Counted from the stretch's first letter, positions 18,465-27,766 are shown. The stretch: 64,000 nucleotides of DNA from DAOUJI01 sp965224415 (GCA_965224415.1 CBDCZB010000004.1:1-64000), one strand, 5' to 3'. The notes: generated from the sequence alone by a model not told the origin. Made by a program: numbers and translations.

Positions 18465-19156
18465 TCAGGCGGCGATGTCGGTGATCTCCCCGTCGTCCAG
18501 GTCCAGGGCCACGACGGTGGTCTTGAGCCGTTCCCGGTAGACCTCGGTGTTCTCGGTCTCCTCGGCCAGGACCAGCTCCTTGGTGGTGCGTCCCTTGACC
18601 AGGATGCGCCGTCCCTCGGCCTCCAGCACCAGGTTGTCCAGGAATCCCGCCGCCACCAGCATGGCCATGTGGCCCCGGCGCAGCGGCATCAGGGGCCGGG
18701 TGCGCTGGTCCTGGGCGGGCCAGAGGGAGTCCCTGACCTCCTGGCTGGCCCACAGTCCGGTTTTCCTGGCCTCGGTCACTGCCGCCAGCGGGTCCACCGT
18801 CCTAGTGGCGAAGAGGATGTCCCCGGCGGCAACCACCGGTGGGTCGTAGACCGGGTAGGGGCGAGGCGAGAACTCCTCCGGCTCCCCATCGGCCCAGTCC
18901 CGCACCTGGTCCTCGGCGTAGGGGTCGGGGCTGGGCTCGGCCTTGCGCCGGCCCACCAGCACCACCTGGTCGAAGACCTCCCGCTCCGGGCTTGGGAAGG
19001 CCCAGCACCGGATGTCCCGGTAGTGGGACGACAGGTAGCGGGCGGAGACGGCGAGGCGCTGCTTCGGCACGATGAACAGCAGCAGGCCGCCGTCGGTCAG
19101 GTAGCGCGTGGTGTGCGTGAGAAAGGCGTGCTCAACGCGCTTGTCCTCTTTGTCCC
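18465..19156 (-). CDS. DUF6094-like DNA methylase, exon 2
   Basis: This is the 3' exon of a methylase gene split by the group II intron at 19157-22774. Joining the exons gives 345 residues without a frame break: ..LLLNPPYD-W-DKEDKRVEHAFL... The exon encodes LTDGGLLLFIVPKQRLAVSARYLSSHY, the late strand region of a Rossmann methyltransferase, then a variable C-terminal half. Family members lie beside the same helicase in other conjugative elements. They are thought to methylate DNA, but the substrate is not shown. Production of the protein requires intron splicing. Confidence 0.8.
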
Positions 19157-19211
19157 GTAGGGTAGGAAGCCGGCGAGCCACATTTCTGCGCTTTTCCGAC
19201 AACCCCCCTCA

Positions 19212-19245
19212 GAACCGTGCTTGCAACTTTCATTGCACACGGCTC
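19212..19245 (-). ncRNA. Group II intron domain V
   Basis: On the minus strand the 34-base element begins GAGCCGTGTGCAATGAAAG and ends GCACGGTTC, with the GAAA loop and bulge of the catalytic domain. It lies 56 bases from the 3' splice site. Confidence 0.88.
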
Positions 19246-19253
19246 GCCAGTAA

Positions 19254-21038
19254 TCAATGACGTTGTGGTTTGAAAGAACCATCGTGAGCGTCCAAATGAC
19301 AAACTCGACAAAGAACCAGTGTTTTACGGCGTCGAGCGGCCATCGTTTTCACCCATTCAGGTTTTTCTGGACGGTCTTTTCTATCAAGGTCTTTGAGTGC
19401 CCGAATATGATGAACCTCAACATCAATACGAGAGCCGCAAAGTTCGCACTCATCTGCTAGGAGTCGGTCCAAGAGTTCAGTCCTAGCAACGCGACCACGA
19501 TTTGGGATTGCATCCAGAATTTCTGACTTTTTCTGCCGACGTATAGGGAAACCACCAAAACGGGCTATGAGAGGCGGTTTACCTTCTCGGGGAATGCTTA
19601 CTTCCAGACACCGCATTTCTCCAAATTTGGTTTTGACAACCGAACGATAGGGTTGAATGACTTGTTTCCGCGGCTTCCTAAATTTGGTCGCAAGCGTTTT
19701 GCTGAGAGATACCTGCATTAACCACTTCAACCTCCACAAGGTGGAGACATTGGTAGCCAACAGGTAATACTGGACGAACCCCTTTAACTCCGATTGATAG
19801 CGTTGGATAATTGTGAAATCGGAATCGAGTGTTCTTTCAACACGAGGGGTTGGTTTACCATCTGCCATATAGAATTTTGCGAAACGACGAATGGCAGAGT
19901 CGGGAACCCGTAGAGCGATACGACCGTTGACGCTGCGACGACCATTGCGGTCTACTTTGTCGTGGGCAATATCGTTACGAATTTCATAGCCGAGGAACTT
20001 GGCTGCCTGGCTGGTAGCGTGGGTAACAAGGGTCTTCTCTTGGGACAGTTCCAGCTTTAATTTGCTGCTGAGAAAGTCTTTGATGGATTCCTTGATTGAC
20101 TCGGCTTCAGCTTTGCTACCGATAAAACCAAGTAGAAAATCGTCTGCATACCTTACGAAACGAAGCCTACGATACTCCGGGTCGTTTGGGATAAATGAAG
20201 GTATCTTCCTTCTTGCTTTGACGAGTTCCTGTGCTTTAGCATAGTGGCCCTTTTTGCGGTGGTAATGCAAAGACGATTGCATCCGCTGGCACACAGGATT
20301 GAGAGCCCTTACTTGGTCGGTGGTATGCGCAGGAATGAGTGTTGCGGTGATATGTTGATCCAGTTTGTCTAGGTAGATATTTGACAGTAGTGGGCTTATT
20401 ACCCCTCCTTGGGGCGTGCCACTAAAATTCCTCTCGAAAACCCAATCTTCCATATAACCAGCTTTCAGCATTGAGCGTAATAACTGGAGGAAGCGATTAT
20501 CTTTGACGTTTTCACCGATAATTTCGAGCAGAACATCGTGGTCTATGTTGTCGAAACAACCTTTGATATCGCCTTCGATAAACCACTTGGTACCCGTCCA
20601 TTTCATAGATATCTCCCGCAAAGCGGTATGACACCCTCGATCAGGACGAAAACCGTGTGATTGGTCAGAGAACTGCGGCTCGTAATAAGCAGCGAGAATT
20701 AACCGCATCACTTCTTGGAGCAGCTTGTCCGTCCAACTGGGTATGCCTAAAGGTCGTTTACCCCCATTGGCTTTGGGGATATAAACCCTCTTGACAGGAG
20801 TCCACTTATGGCGTTCAAAACGCAGAGCGTCTATCAGCCCTTCGATTCTTCGCATCGACATACCATCGACTGTATCCGACGTGGTTCCCTTGGTTAGTGC
20901 ACCTTGATTGCGGTACAGTTTGCCGTAGGCCATCAAATACAGATTTGGATTAAAGAGGAGCCTGTACACTCCTTCCAAAGTCAGTTTTCGTTCACCCCGT
21001 GAACGTATGATTTCAAGTACAGTTTCGGCTGTTCTCAT
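19254..21038 (-). CDS. ltrA: Group II intron reverse transcriptase/maturase (HNH)
   Basis: The 594-residue protein has the RT core (IPKANGGKRPLGIP, FIEGDIKGCFDNIDH, GTPQGGVISPLLSNIYLD, and YADD at 297-300), the maturase X region (about 400-480) and a C-terminal HNH endonuclease (CELCG, VHHIRALKD, LCRVCHLDAH). It promotes intron splicing and retrohoming by target-primed reverse transcription. All catalytic motifs are present. Its AT-richer composition contrasts with the host DNA, showing recent arrival. The stop lies about 10 bases from domain V. Confidence 0.95.
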   Translation of the reverse strand: MRTAETVLEIIRSRGERKLTLEGVYRLLFNPNLYLMAYGKLYRNQGALTKGTTSDTVDGMSMRRIEGLIDALRFERHKWTPVKRVYIPKANGGKRPLGIPSWTDKLLQEVMRLILAAYYEPQFSDQSHGFRPDRGCHTALREISMKWTGTKWFIEGDIKGCFDNIDHDVLLEIIGENVKDNRFLQLLRSMLKAGYMEDWVFERNFSGTPQGGVISPLLSNIYLDKLDQHITATLIPAHTTDQVRALNPVCQRMQSSLHYHRKKGHYAKAQELVKARRKIPSFIPNDPEYRRLRFVRYADDFLLGFIGSKAEAESIKESIKDFLSSKLKLELSQEKTLVTHATSQAAKFLGYEIRNDIAHDKVDRNGRRSVNGRIALRVPDSAIRRFAKFYMADGKPTPRVERTLDSDFTIIQRYQSELKGFVQYYLLATNVSTLWRLKWLMQVSLSKTLATKFRKPRKQVIQPYRSVVKTKFGEMRCLEVSIPREGKPPLIARFGGFPIRRQKKSEILDAIPNRGRVARTELLDRLLADECELCGSRIDVEVHHIRALKDLDRKDRPEKPEWVKTMAARRRKTLVLCRVCHLDAHDGSFKPQRH

Positions 21039-21188
21039 CGCGAGTACCTATCTGCCTTTAATCTGATTACCTGTCTCCCTTCGCCTTGTACTTGGCTTTC
21101 CCAAGCTCTGACTACTACGGAGACTCCGATACCATAGGGGTCGCCCCCCTTAGGCATTCCCGCATTCTGTCGGTATGGAACGTATCTA

Positions 21189-22410
21189 GTATTCGGCCAA
21201 TCTGGCATTGTCAGTTAGTACGTGAGCCCAGACAGGATGCTACCTTGGGGATAGACGAAGGGTTGTGGGATGTGAGGTGGTCATGGTGCAGGAGAAGTAC
21301 GGAGTCCGGCTGGCAACACAGGAAAAGGGACGGCTCAGGAAGATGATCAGGGCTGGGAGGAGTTCCGCACAGGCGATTACCCGGGCCCGCATCCTGATCA
21401 AGATAGATGAGGGCTGGACCGCCCCCCAGGTGGCCACCGCACTGGACGTGTCGGAGCGGACCGTGTTCCGCACCAAGCGGCGGTATGCCGAGGAAGGACT
21501 GGACGAGGTGCTGAGGCACCATAACCAGGTCAACCGGCCCAGAAAGGTGGATGAAAGGGTGGAGGCCCACCTGATAGCCTTGGCCTGCAGCCCGGTGCCC
21601 GACGGTCATGACCACTGGACCATGCGGGCCCTGGCGGGCAAGGTGGTGGAGTTGGGATTGGTGGAGTCTTTATCTCCCGAGACGGTCCGCCTGCGGCTAA
21701 AAAAAACACGCTCAAGCCGTGGCTCAAGAAACAATGGTGCATCCCCAAGGTAGGTGGAGAGTTCGTGGCGGCCATGGAGGACGTGCTGGATCTCTACGCC
21801 GAGCCCTACGATCCGCAGAGGCCGGTGGTCTGCTTTGACGAGACCTCCACCCAGTTGCTGGCCGACGTGAGGGAACCGCTGCCGGCAAAGCCTGGGAGGC
21901 CGAGGCGTGAGGACTACGAATACCAGCGGGGAGGGACGCGCAACCTGTTCCTCACCTGTGAGCCTCGCCGGGGCTGGCGCCACGTGGCGATAACCCGGCA
22001 ACGCACCATGCAGGACTTCGCTCAGCAGATGCGGTGGCTGGTGGATGAGGCCTACCCCGATGTCCCGGTGATTCGGCTGGTTCTCGACAATCTGAACACG
22101 CATCGGATGGCCTCGCTTTACGAGACTTTCCCGGCGGCCGAGGCCCGGCGCATCGCCAAGCGGCTGGAGTTGCACCACACTCCCAAGCACGGAAGCTGGC
22201 TGAATATGGCGGAGATCGAGTTCAGCGTGCTGGCCCGGGCCTGCCTGCGCGGACGCAACGGAGATGAGGACAGCCTGGAAAGAGCCGTCAGCGCCTGCGT
22301 GTCAGAGCGGAACGCGATAGGAGCTACCATTAACTGGCGGTTCACTGCCCAAGACGCCAGACGCAAACTCCATCGCCTCTATCCCTGCCAATCCTGATTT
22401 GGTTCAGTAC
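21189..22410 (+). mobile_element. IS630-family insertion sequence, copy 2
   Basis: It has the same 1222-bp length and ends as copy 1, flanked by TA (21187-21188 and 22411-22412). It is nested in the 5' RNA part of the group II intron, so it arrived after the intron. Confidence 0.95.
21283..22397 (+). CDS. IS630 transposase made by -1 frameshift (copy 2)
   Basis: The protein, A8 slip site and DDE motifs are the same as in copy 1 (8216-9330). Identical translations over both frames show very recent spread. Confidence 0.9.
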
Positions 22411-22774
22411 TAGCACGACGTAGGTGTCTCGTTCGTTTCCTTTCTTGACCATCATCGGTCAATGCCCACTTATTAGAACTTTCGGTTGTCACGACCACGA
22501 CATCCGAAATAAGTGGCTACGGGATAAAAGCGATATACCGTAGAGTCCGCCGCATTACGACTACTGGAAACTGAGATTCAAGCAGTGTAGCTTTCACCAT
22601 ATCGCGCGGGTCTTGCGGAACTACGCCCTACATCGCTTTCAGGCGCACACCGCGTTACCAACATGCTACTTTCACTCTCTGCTTTCGCTTTGAGCTTAGT
22701 TGGTTAACCCAGGTACGTTGTTCTAAGTACCTCCTAACTAGGTTAGGGATTCCATACCGCATTAAGCGGCGCAC

Positions 22775-23120
22775 AGTCATACGGCGGATTCAAGAGCAGC
22801 AGGCCGAAGGCGCCGTTCGCAATCGACGTTGCGAAGAGGTCGGCGGCCAGGGTGCGGTGGAGCACCTTCTCGGCCTCCTCCGCCCTGTCCCGGTGCAGCT
22901 CGACGCCGTAGGTCTCGATGGAAATCGAGTTGGGCCGGTCGAGGCGCTCGGCCAACCGCTCAAGGGCGTCCCCGGCCCCGCAGCAGGGGTCGAGGATGCG
23001 GATGGTCTCCCGGCCCCGGTGGTAGTAGCCGGTGGGGGTGTGAATCAACTCGGCGATCAGGTCCACCACCCGCTCGGGAGTCGGGTAGTAGCCCCCTTTG
23101 GCTTGTGCAGCGAGTCTCAT
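22775..23120 (-). CDS. DUF6094-like DNA methylase, exon 1
   Basis: The 5' exon encodes 115 residues: GGYYPTPERVVDLIAELI, the SAM-binding motif ILDPCCGAGDAL, and the catalytic LLLNPPYD, where the intron enters one base after the Asp codon. NPPY identifies an amino-methyltransferase of the adenine-N6 type. Unspliced translation stops shortly after (CAPLNAVWNP), giving an inactive half. The ATG at 23120 has GAAAGGAG upstream. It is the gene before the truncated helicase in the module. Confidence 0.85.
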
Positions 23121-23157
23121 GTCGTCTCTCCTTTCGTGTCTGGTGTCGTGCGCCGCT

Positions 23158-23613
23158 TCAGGCGGCGATTGCCAGGTACTTGTGGCGAGTGTCGATGCCG
23201 ACCACCTCTCCGACGCCCACGTTGCGCTGGTAGCAGATCACCTGGTGGGTGCCGATGCTCTCGGCGCACGCCGTGCAGAAGGCGGTGATGAGCTCGGCGT
23301 GGTTGGCGACGGTCATCCGCCGCACCAGCATCGAGCCGCCGTCCGGCAGAGCCTGCCCCGTACTCGATACGGGGGTATGGCGGAAGAGCTGGACCGAGGG
23401 GTCGCGCCGCTCCGCCTCCGTCGCGGGCCGGAAGAAGTGGGGCTGTCCCGACCGGCAGAGGTGCTTCGAGCCGTCGTGCTCGCAGTAGCGGCAGAGCCTG
23501 CCCCGTACTGGATACGGGGTCTTCCCGTCGGGGGAGAACCGCTGCCAGGCCCCGTGGTTGCGCTGTCCGCGCCGCTTGTTGTTACGCTTGGCCCGCTTGA
23601 GCGTCCTATCCAT
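23158..23613 (-). CDS. Unknown ICE protein with REP-like insertions
   Basis: The 151-residue protein starts with a very basic segment (MDRTLKRAKRNNKRRGQRN), has a possible zinc pair CRYCEHDGSKHLC, and ends with a region rich in Cys and His (FCTACAESIGTHQVICYQRN). I do not recognise the family. Two near-identical 31-base palindromic repeats (23344-23374 and 23489-23519) lie within it and are translated as PVSSTGQALP and YPVRGRLC in different frames, so parts of the protein may be recent insertions. It overlaps the upstream gene by eight bases and is therefore coupled to it. Confidence 0.6.
   Translation of the reverse strand: MDRTLKRAKRNNKRRGQRNHGAWQRFSPDGKTPYPVRGRLCRYCEHDGSKHLCRSGQPHFFRPATEAERRDPSVQLFRHTPVSSTGQALPDGGSMLVRRMTVANHAELITAFCTACAESIGTHQVICYQRNVGVGEVVGIDTRHKYLAIAA
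23344..23374. repeat. REP-like palindromic repeat, copy A
   Basis: The 31-base unit runs from CGGCAGAGCCTG to a core CCCCGTA-CTCGA-TACGGGG. It differs from copy B by one base in the loop. Confidence 0.85.
23489..23519. repeat. REP-like palindromic repeat, copy B
   Basis: It is the same unit as copy A with core CCCCGTA-CTGGA-TACGGGG. The start-to-start distance of 145 bases is not a multiple of three, so the two copies are read in different frames of the same gene. Confidence 0.85.
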
Positions 23614-24232
23614 CGGACGCCTCCCTGGGCAGCGTCAGCCTGCCCGACGCGACGGCGTCGGACAGGTCGTCCCGCAGCTTCTGGGCCTTGGGGGAGCACC
23701 GGTAGGCGGAGACGCCCACCGATTGCAGGGGGACTATCTCCTCCTGTTCCAGGCCCCGCTGCCAGAGCCAGCCCACCCAGGAGCCGTGCAGGGGCAGCGG
23801 GCTGCGCTTGTCGAGGAACCGGTGATGGAGAGCCGGGGCCTCCTCCTCCGACTGCGCCAGCAGGAGGAAGGAGTCCTTCTCGTAGGAGAACTCAGCGGTC
23901 TTGGTGTAGACGAGGGCGTGCCAGCCCCCGGTCGCCGGCAGGCGGGCGATCTTGGTCGTCCAGGTGCCTATCGTCTCGTGGGGAATCTGGCACCGCTGGT
24001 AGCCGCCGCTGAGGGCCATGCCGTCCGCGCCCTTGATGATGTGGGCAACGTCCGGGGGCTGCTTGAGCAGCGACGCCCAGATCGCCTTGAGCGCCGTCTG
24101 GGAGCCGACCATCGAGACGAACCAGAGGCCGTCCGTCCGGTCGTCGCGGGCGAAGGCGTCGGCGGTTGCCGAGAACCCCCCCGCAGTGATGGTGTAGAGG
24201 TCTTCGGGGTCGATGGTGTGAGTCTGCAACAT
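23606..24232 (-). CDS. Unknown ICE protein
   Basis: The 208-residue soluble protein (MLQTHTIDPEDLYTITAGGFSATADAF...) has no motif that I recognise. It is free of membrane segments and lies between RadC and the basic Cys-rich protein in the DNA-metabolism module, so a role in ICE DNA processing or host takeover is possible. The ATG at 24232 has AAAGGAG eight bases upstream. A hairpin built on GCGGGGGGA/CTCCCGC lies about 45 bases before the start. Confidence 0.6.
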   Translation of the reverse strand: MLQTHTIDPEDLYTITAGGFSATADAFARDDRTDGLWFVSMVGSQTALKAIWASLLKQPPDVAHIIKGADGMALSGGYQRCQIPHETIGTWTTKIARLPATGGWHALVYTKTAEFSYEKDSFLLLAQSEEEAPALHHRFLDKRSPLPLHGSWVGWLWQRGLEQEEIVPLQSVGVSAYRCSPKAQKLRDDLSDAVASGRLTLPREASDG

Positions 24233-24316
24233 GGGCAGTCTCCTTTCGTTCCTTGGTGTGGGTGATGCAAGCGCGGGAGGGTGTCCCCCCGCGTGAGAGC
24301 CGGACGGCGTGGGCCG

Positions 24317-24823
24317 TCAGGACATGAGGCCCCGTTCCTTGAGGCTGACGGACCGCTCCCCGCCGATGACCACGTGGTCCAGCAGCTCGATGCCCAGGAG
24401 CTTGCCCGCCTGTGCCAGCTCCCTGGTGATGGCGGCGTCCTCCGGGCTGGGCGTCGGGTCCTGGCTGGGGTGGTTATGGCAGACGATGATGCTGGGAACG
24501 GCCTCCATGACGGCGGGGCGCAGCACCTCGGCCGGCCGGATCATCGACGAGTTCACGTTGCCCTGGTAGACGACCCGCTGGCCGACGACCAGGTTCTTGG
24601 TGTTCAGGAGCAGCACCCGGAGCTGCTCCTGGGCCAGGCCGGACATCTCCGGCCCCAGCAGCTTCCGCACGTCTTCGGGGCAGCCGATGGAGGGCGGGTC
24701 CTCCGGGCCTTCCGGCCTCGTCGCCACGTCGTAGCGGACCGCCAACTCCCCCAGCAGGCTCAGGTTGATGCGGAGCGCGTTCAGCAGAACAGCGTCCTTG
24801 GTGAAAGTCTTCTTCCTGGTCAT
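24317..24823 (-). CDS. radC: RadC-like JAB/MPN domain protein
   Basis: The 168-residue protein has the JAB metalloprotease-like core HNHPSQDPTPSPED (H116, H118, S120 and D129 as the MPN+ metal set) and the strand LLLNTKNLVVGQRVVYQGNVNSS. It lacks the N-terminal helix-hairpin-helix part of chromosomal RadC and has instead a short helical N-terminus. Short RadC forms are common on plasmids and ICEs; their role is uncertain. It follows SSB, with hairpin 24858-24889 between the two genes. GAAGGAGG precedes the ATG. Confidence 0.88.
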   Translation of the reverse strand: MTRKKTFTKDAVLLNALRINLSLLGELAVRYDVATRPEGPEDPPSIGCPEDVRKLLGPEMSGLAQEQLRVLLLNTKNLVVGQRVVYQGNVNSSMIRPAEVLRPAVMEAVPSIIVCHNHPSQDPTPSPEDAAITRELAQAGKLLGIELLDHVVIGGERSVSLKERGLMS

Positions 24824-24857
24824 GTCGGCCTCCTTCGCTATCGGTTAGGACAAAGAG

Positions 24858-24889
24858 CGGGGCCGCCCCTGTAGTGGGAAGCGGCCCCG
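24858..24889 (-). promoter_or_regulatory. Leader hairpin of radC
   Basis: A perfect nine-base stem CGGGGCCGC/GCGGCCCCG has a loop that reads TTCCCACTACAGGG on the minus strand; the stem is followed by CTCTTTGTCC. It is 35 bases before the radC start and 48 bases after the ssb stop. Confidence 0.65.
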
Positions 24890-24936
24890 TGGTGCGCCTC
24901 TGAAAAGGCGTCGCTATGCGGTTGTGGGTCGACCGG

Positions 24937-25320
24937 CTAGAAGGGAGAGGCGCCGACCGGCTGCTCGATGTCCGCGGCATCGCCGGTGCCGTTCCCGCCC
25001 TTGGAGTCGAGGAACACGACCTCGGAGGCGTGAATCTCGGTGCGGTGGCGGCGCTGGCCGTCGTCGCCCTCCCACGAGTTCTGGACGAGGCGGCCCTCGA
25101 CGTAGATGCGCTGGCCCTTGCCGACGTACTGGTTCACCGCCTCGGCGGTGTTGCTCCAGCAGACGACGTCGTGCCAATCCGTCTCGTTCTCGGCGTCCTT
25201 GCGGTAGCGGTCGGTCGCCAGCCGCAGCTTGGTGACGGCGGTGCCGCCGGGGGTGTACTGCATCTCCGGGTCGGTTCCCACCCGGCCCAGCAGCGTGACT
25301 TTGTTGATGGTGCGTGACAT
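24937..25320 (-). CDS. ssb: Single-stranded DNA-binding protein
   Basis: The 127-residue OB-fold protein shows the SSB pattern: INKVTLLGRVGTDPEMQYTPGG, LATDRYR, TDWHDVVCWSNTAE, YVGKGQRIYVEGRLVQNSWE, and a short tail ending ASPF, close to the usual DDIPF-type tip that recruits partners. It should coat the single strand made during ICE transfer and replication. The start at 25320 has AAGGAG nine bases upstream. Two hairpins (25344-25362 and 25378-25413) lie in its leader. Confidence 0.93.
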   Translation of the reverse strand: MSRTINKVTLLGRVGTDPEMQYTPGGTAVTKLRLATDRYRKDAENETDWHDVVCWSNTAEAVNQYVGKGQRIYVEGRLVQNSWEGDDGQRRHRTEIHASEVVFLDSKGGNGTGDAADIEQPVGASPF

Positions 25321-25343
25321 GTGATTCTCCTTGTGTGTGTAGT

Positions 25344-25413
25344 GGCGCGGTACTGCCGCGCCCGTCTTGAATGAGAGCGGGGCCGACTCCCCATTAGAGG
25401 GAAGACGGCCCCG
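25344..25413 (-). promoter_or_regulatory. Two-hairpin leader of ssb
   Basis: CGGGGCCG pairs with CGGCCCCG (25378-25385 with 25406-25413; loop TTCCCTCTAATGGGGA on the minus strand) and is followed by CTCTCATTC. A second hairpin GGCGCGG/CCGCGCC lies nearer the start codon. Confidence 0.6.
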
Positions 25414-25441
25414 TCCTGCGCTCCCGCCAGGGGGGCGTCTA

Positions 25442-26663
25442 GTATTCGGCCAATCTGGCATTGTCAGTTAGTACGTGAGCCCAGACAGGATGCTACCTTG
25501 GGGATAGACGAAGGGTTGTGGGATGTGAGGTGGTCATGGTGCAGGAGAAGTACGGAGTCCGGCTGGCAACACAGGAAAAGGGACGGCTCAGGAAGATGAT
25601 CAGGGCTGGGAGGAGTTCCGCACAGGCGATTACCCGGGCCCGCATCCTGATCAAGATAGATGAGGGCTGGACCGCCCCCCAGGTGGCCACCGCACTGGAC
25701 GTGTCGGAGCGGACCGTGTTCCGCACCAAGCGGCGGTATGCCGAGGAAGGACTGGACGAGGTGCTGAGGCACCATAACCAGGTCAACCGGCCCAGAAAGG
25801 TGGATGAAAGGGTGGAGGCCCACCTGATAGCCTTGGCCTGCAGCCCGGTGCCCGACGGTCATGACCACTGGACCATGCGGGCCCTGGCGGGCAAGGTGGT
25901 GGAGTTGGGATTGGTGGAGTCTTTATCTCCCGAGACGGTCCGCCTGCGGCTAAAAAAAACACGCTCAAGCCGTGGCTCAAGAAACAATGGTGCATCCCCA
26001 AGGTAGGTGGAGAGTTCGTGGCGGCCATGGAGGACGTGCTGGATCTCTACGCCGAGCCCTACGATCCGCAGAGGCCGGTGGTCTGCTTTGACGAGACCTC
26101 CACCCAGTTGCTGGCCGACGTGAGGGAACCGCTGCCGGCAAAGCCTGGGAGGCCGAGGCGTGAGGACTACGAATACCAGCGGGGAGGGACGCGCAACCTG
26201 TTCCTCACCTGTGAGCCTCGCCGGGGCTGGCGCCACGTGGCGATAACCCGGCAACGCACCATGCAGGACTTCGCTCAGCAGATGCGGTGGCTGGTGGATG
26301 AGGCCTACCCCGATGTCCCGGTGATTCGGCTGGTTCTCGACAATCTGAACACGCATCGGATGGCCTCGCTTTACGAGACTTTCCCGGCGGCCGAGGCCCG
26401 GCGCATCGCCAAGCGGCTGGAGTTGCACCACACTCCCAAGCACGGAAGCTGGCTGAATATGGCGGAGATCGAGTTCAGCGTGCTGGCCCGGGCCTGCCTG
26501 CGCGGACGCAACGGAGATGAGGACAGCCTGGAAAGAGCCGTCAGCGCCTGCGTGTCAGAGCGGAACGCGATAGGAGCTACCATTAACTGGCGGTTCACTG
26601 CCCAAGACGCCAGACGCAAACTCCATCGCCTCTATCCCTGCCAATCCTGATTTGGTTCAGTAC
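25442..26663 (+). mobile_element. IS630-family insertion sequence, copy 3
   Basis: It has the same 1222 bp as copies 1 and 2, with TA at 25440-25441 and 26664-26665. The target TA lies in the TAG stop codon of the PD-(D/E)XK nuclease gene, and the first IS base (G on that strand) restores the stop. Confidence 0.95.
25536..26650 (+). CDS. IS630 transposase made by -1 frameshift (copy 3)
   Basis: The two-frame organisation, A8 slip site and translated sequence are the same as in copies 1 and 2. It points away from the interrupted minus-strand operon and now separates the nuclease gene from ssb. Confidence 0.9.
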
Positions 26664-27766
26664 TAGGTGTTCACCCGCACGTACTCCGACTCGCTCTCGG
26701 TGACGATCTCGGCTCGGACCTCCGGGTCAAGCGCCTCGTTGAGCCTCCGGTGGTTCACCGAGTACCTGGTCGAAGTGACGAGGGTGACCGTCCGGCCCCC
26801 CACCGTCGCCTTCGAGTCACCCTGGCGGCGCATCCACGCCTTCAGGGTGTCCAGCGCGGCGCGCTTGGCCTTCTCCGGCTCCTTGATGGACTCCTGAGCC
26901 TCTGCGTAGGCCGCCACCGCGTCCCGCGCCTCTTCGTCGCTCACCTCCTCTGTCTCTGTCTCGTTCTCCGTCTCTTCGCTCGCTTCCGCCGTTCCCGGCA
27001 GGCAGACCGCCAAGAAGGGGCAGCTTCGGCACTGCCAGCTGGTCGCGGAGAAGTCCCGCTCCGGCAGCGCGTCGGGGTCAGGCCCGTTCTGGATGTGGTG
27101 AGCGGCAAGCTCACCGAGCCACTCGCTGGCGTCCTGCAAGGCCCGCTCCAGCCGGTGGGCGGGAATCCGCTCCCAGTCCCAGGTGCGAACCCCCGTGTCC
27201 ATCGTGGCGATGACCGCATCCCGCAGGTCGCCGAACTCGCCGAGCGAGTAGAGGGCGGCCTGGGCCACCGACGCCGGGTGGCTGCGCTCGGCCCCGAGCG
27301 TCTGCCAGCGGCGGAAGGCATCCGGTCCCCGCGTCTTGATTTTGACGACCATCGGGTCGCCGAAGACGGGGGCATCCGGCTCTCCCTCGAAGAGGAAGAG
27401 TTGAGGGGGCGCTTCGCCCGGTTCCACCGGCATCCGCACCGTGCCGTCGGGGTGGCCGGTCACGATCATGTTGGGGCCTACCCTCACCGCCACCTGCTTC
27501 GGGTCGTGGGGGTCGGGCGCGTCCACCTTCCAGCCCGCCCGTTCCATCGCCCGCACCACCACCGGCTCCAGGGCGTTGCCCGCCTCCATCGCCGTCAGCG
27601 AATCCTCGCTGGGGGGATTCGTGGGCTCGTAGCCCGTTGCGGCGTACCAGAGGGCGCGGCGGCAGCCCAGGGCTGACGATGCCCGCACCTCCATGTTGCC
27701 GTCGTCGTCGAACCGCGCCGCAGGGCGGGAGAAGACCTCCGCCCTGTCAGTAGTCGTCGTTACCAT
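26663..27766 (-). CDS. Cas4/RecB-like PD-(D/E)XK nuclease
   Basis: The 367-residue protein fits the PD-(D/E)XK fold: VRASSALGCRRALWYAATG, then NALEPVVVRAME, GHPDGTVRM (the D of the motif), MVVKIKTRG (where the usual E-x-K appears as K-I-K, so the acid may be altered), and a late cysteine cluster WQCRSCPFLAVC with an earlier Cys, as in Fe-S nucleases. An acidic stretch and a helical C-terminus follow. It likely processes DNA ends in ICE recombination with Rad52. The ATG at 27766 has GGAAGGAGG upstream. The stop codon is made across the IS630 junction. Confidence 0.72.
   Translation of the reverse strand: MVTTTTDRAEVFSRPAARFDDDGNMEVRASSALGCRRALWYAATGYEPTNPPSEDSLTAMEAGNALEPVVVRAMERAGWKVDAPDPHDPKQVAVRVGPNMIVTGHPDGTVRMPVEPGEAPPQLFLFEGEPDAPVFGDPMVVKIKTRGPDAFRRWQTLGAERSHPASVAQAALYSLGEFGDLRDAVIATMDTGVRTWDWERIPAHRLERALQDASEWLGELAAHHIQNGPDPDALPERDFSATSWQCRSCPFLAVCLPGTAEASEETENETETEEVSDEEARDAVAAYAEAQESIKEPEKAKRAALDTLKAWMRRQGDSKATVGGRTVTLVTSTRYSVNHRRLNEALDPEVRAEIVTESESEYVRVNT

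Larger units (their letters stand above)
19157..22774 (-). mobile_element. Group II intron (interrupted by IS630 copy 2)
   Basis: The 5' end reads GTGCGCC (22774 downward) and the 3' end ..CCCTAC (19157), matching GUGYG and AY. A clear domain V lies at 19212-19245. Splicing at these ends rejoins the methylase codons GAC-T|GG-GAC as D-W-D. Without the IS and its TA duplication the intron is about 2394 bases, a normal length. The IS630 sits in the 5' RNA part, upstream of the maturase gene, and may damage folding. Confidence 0.92.
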
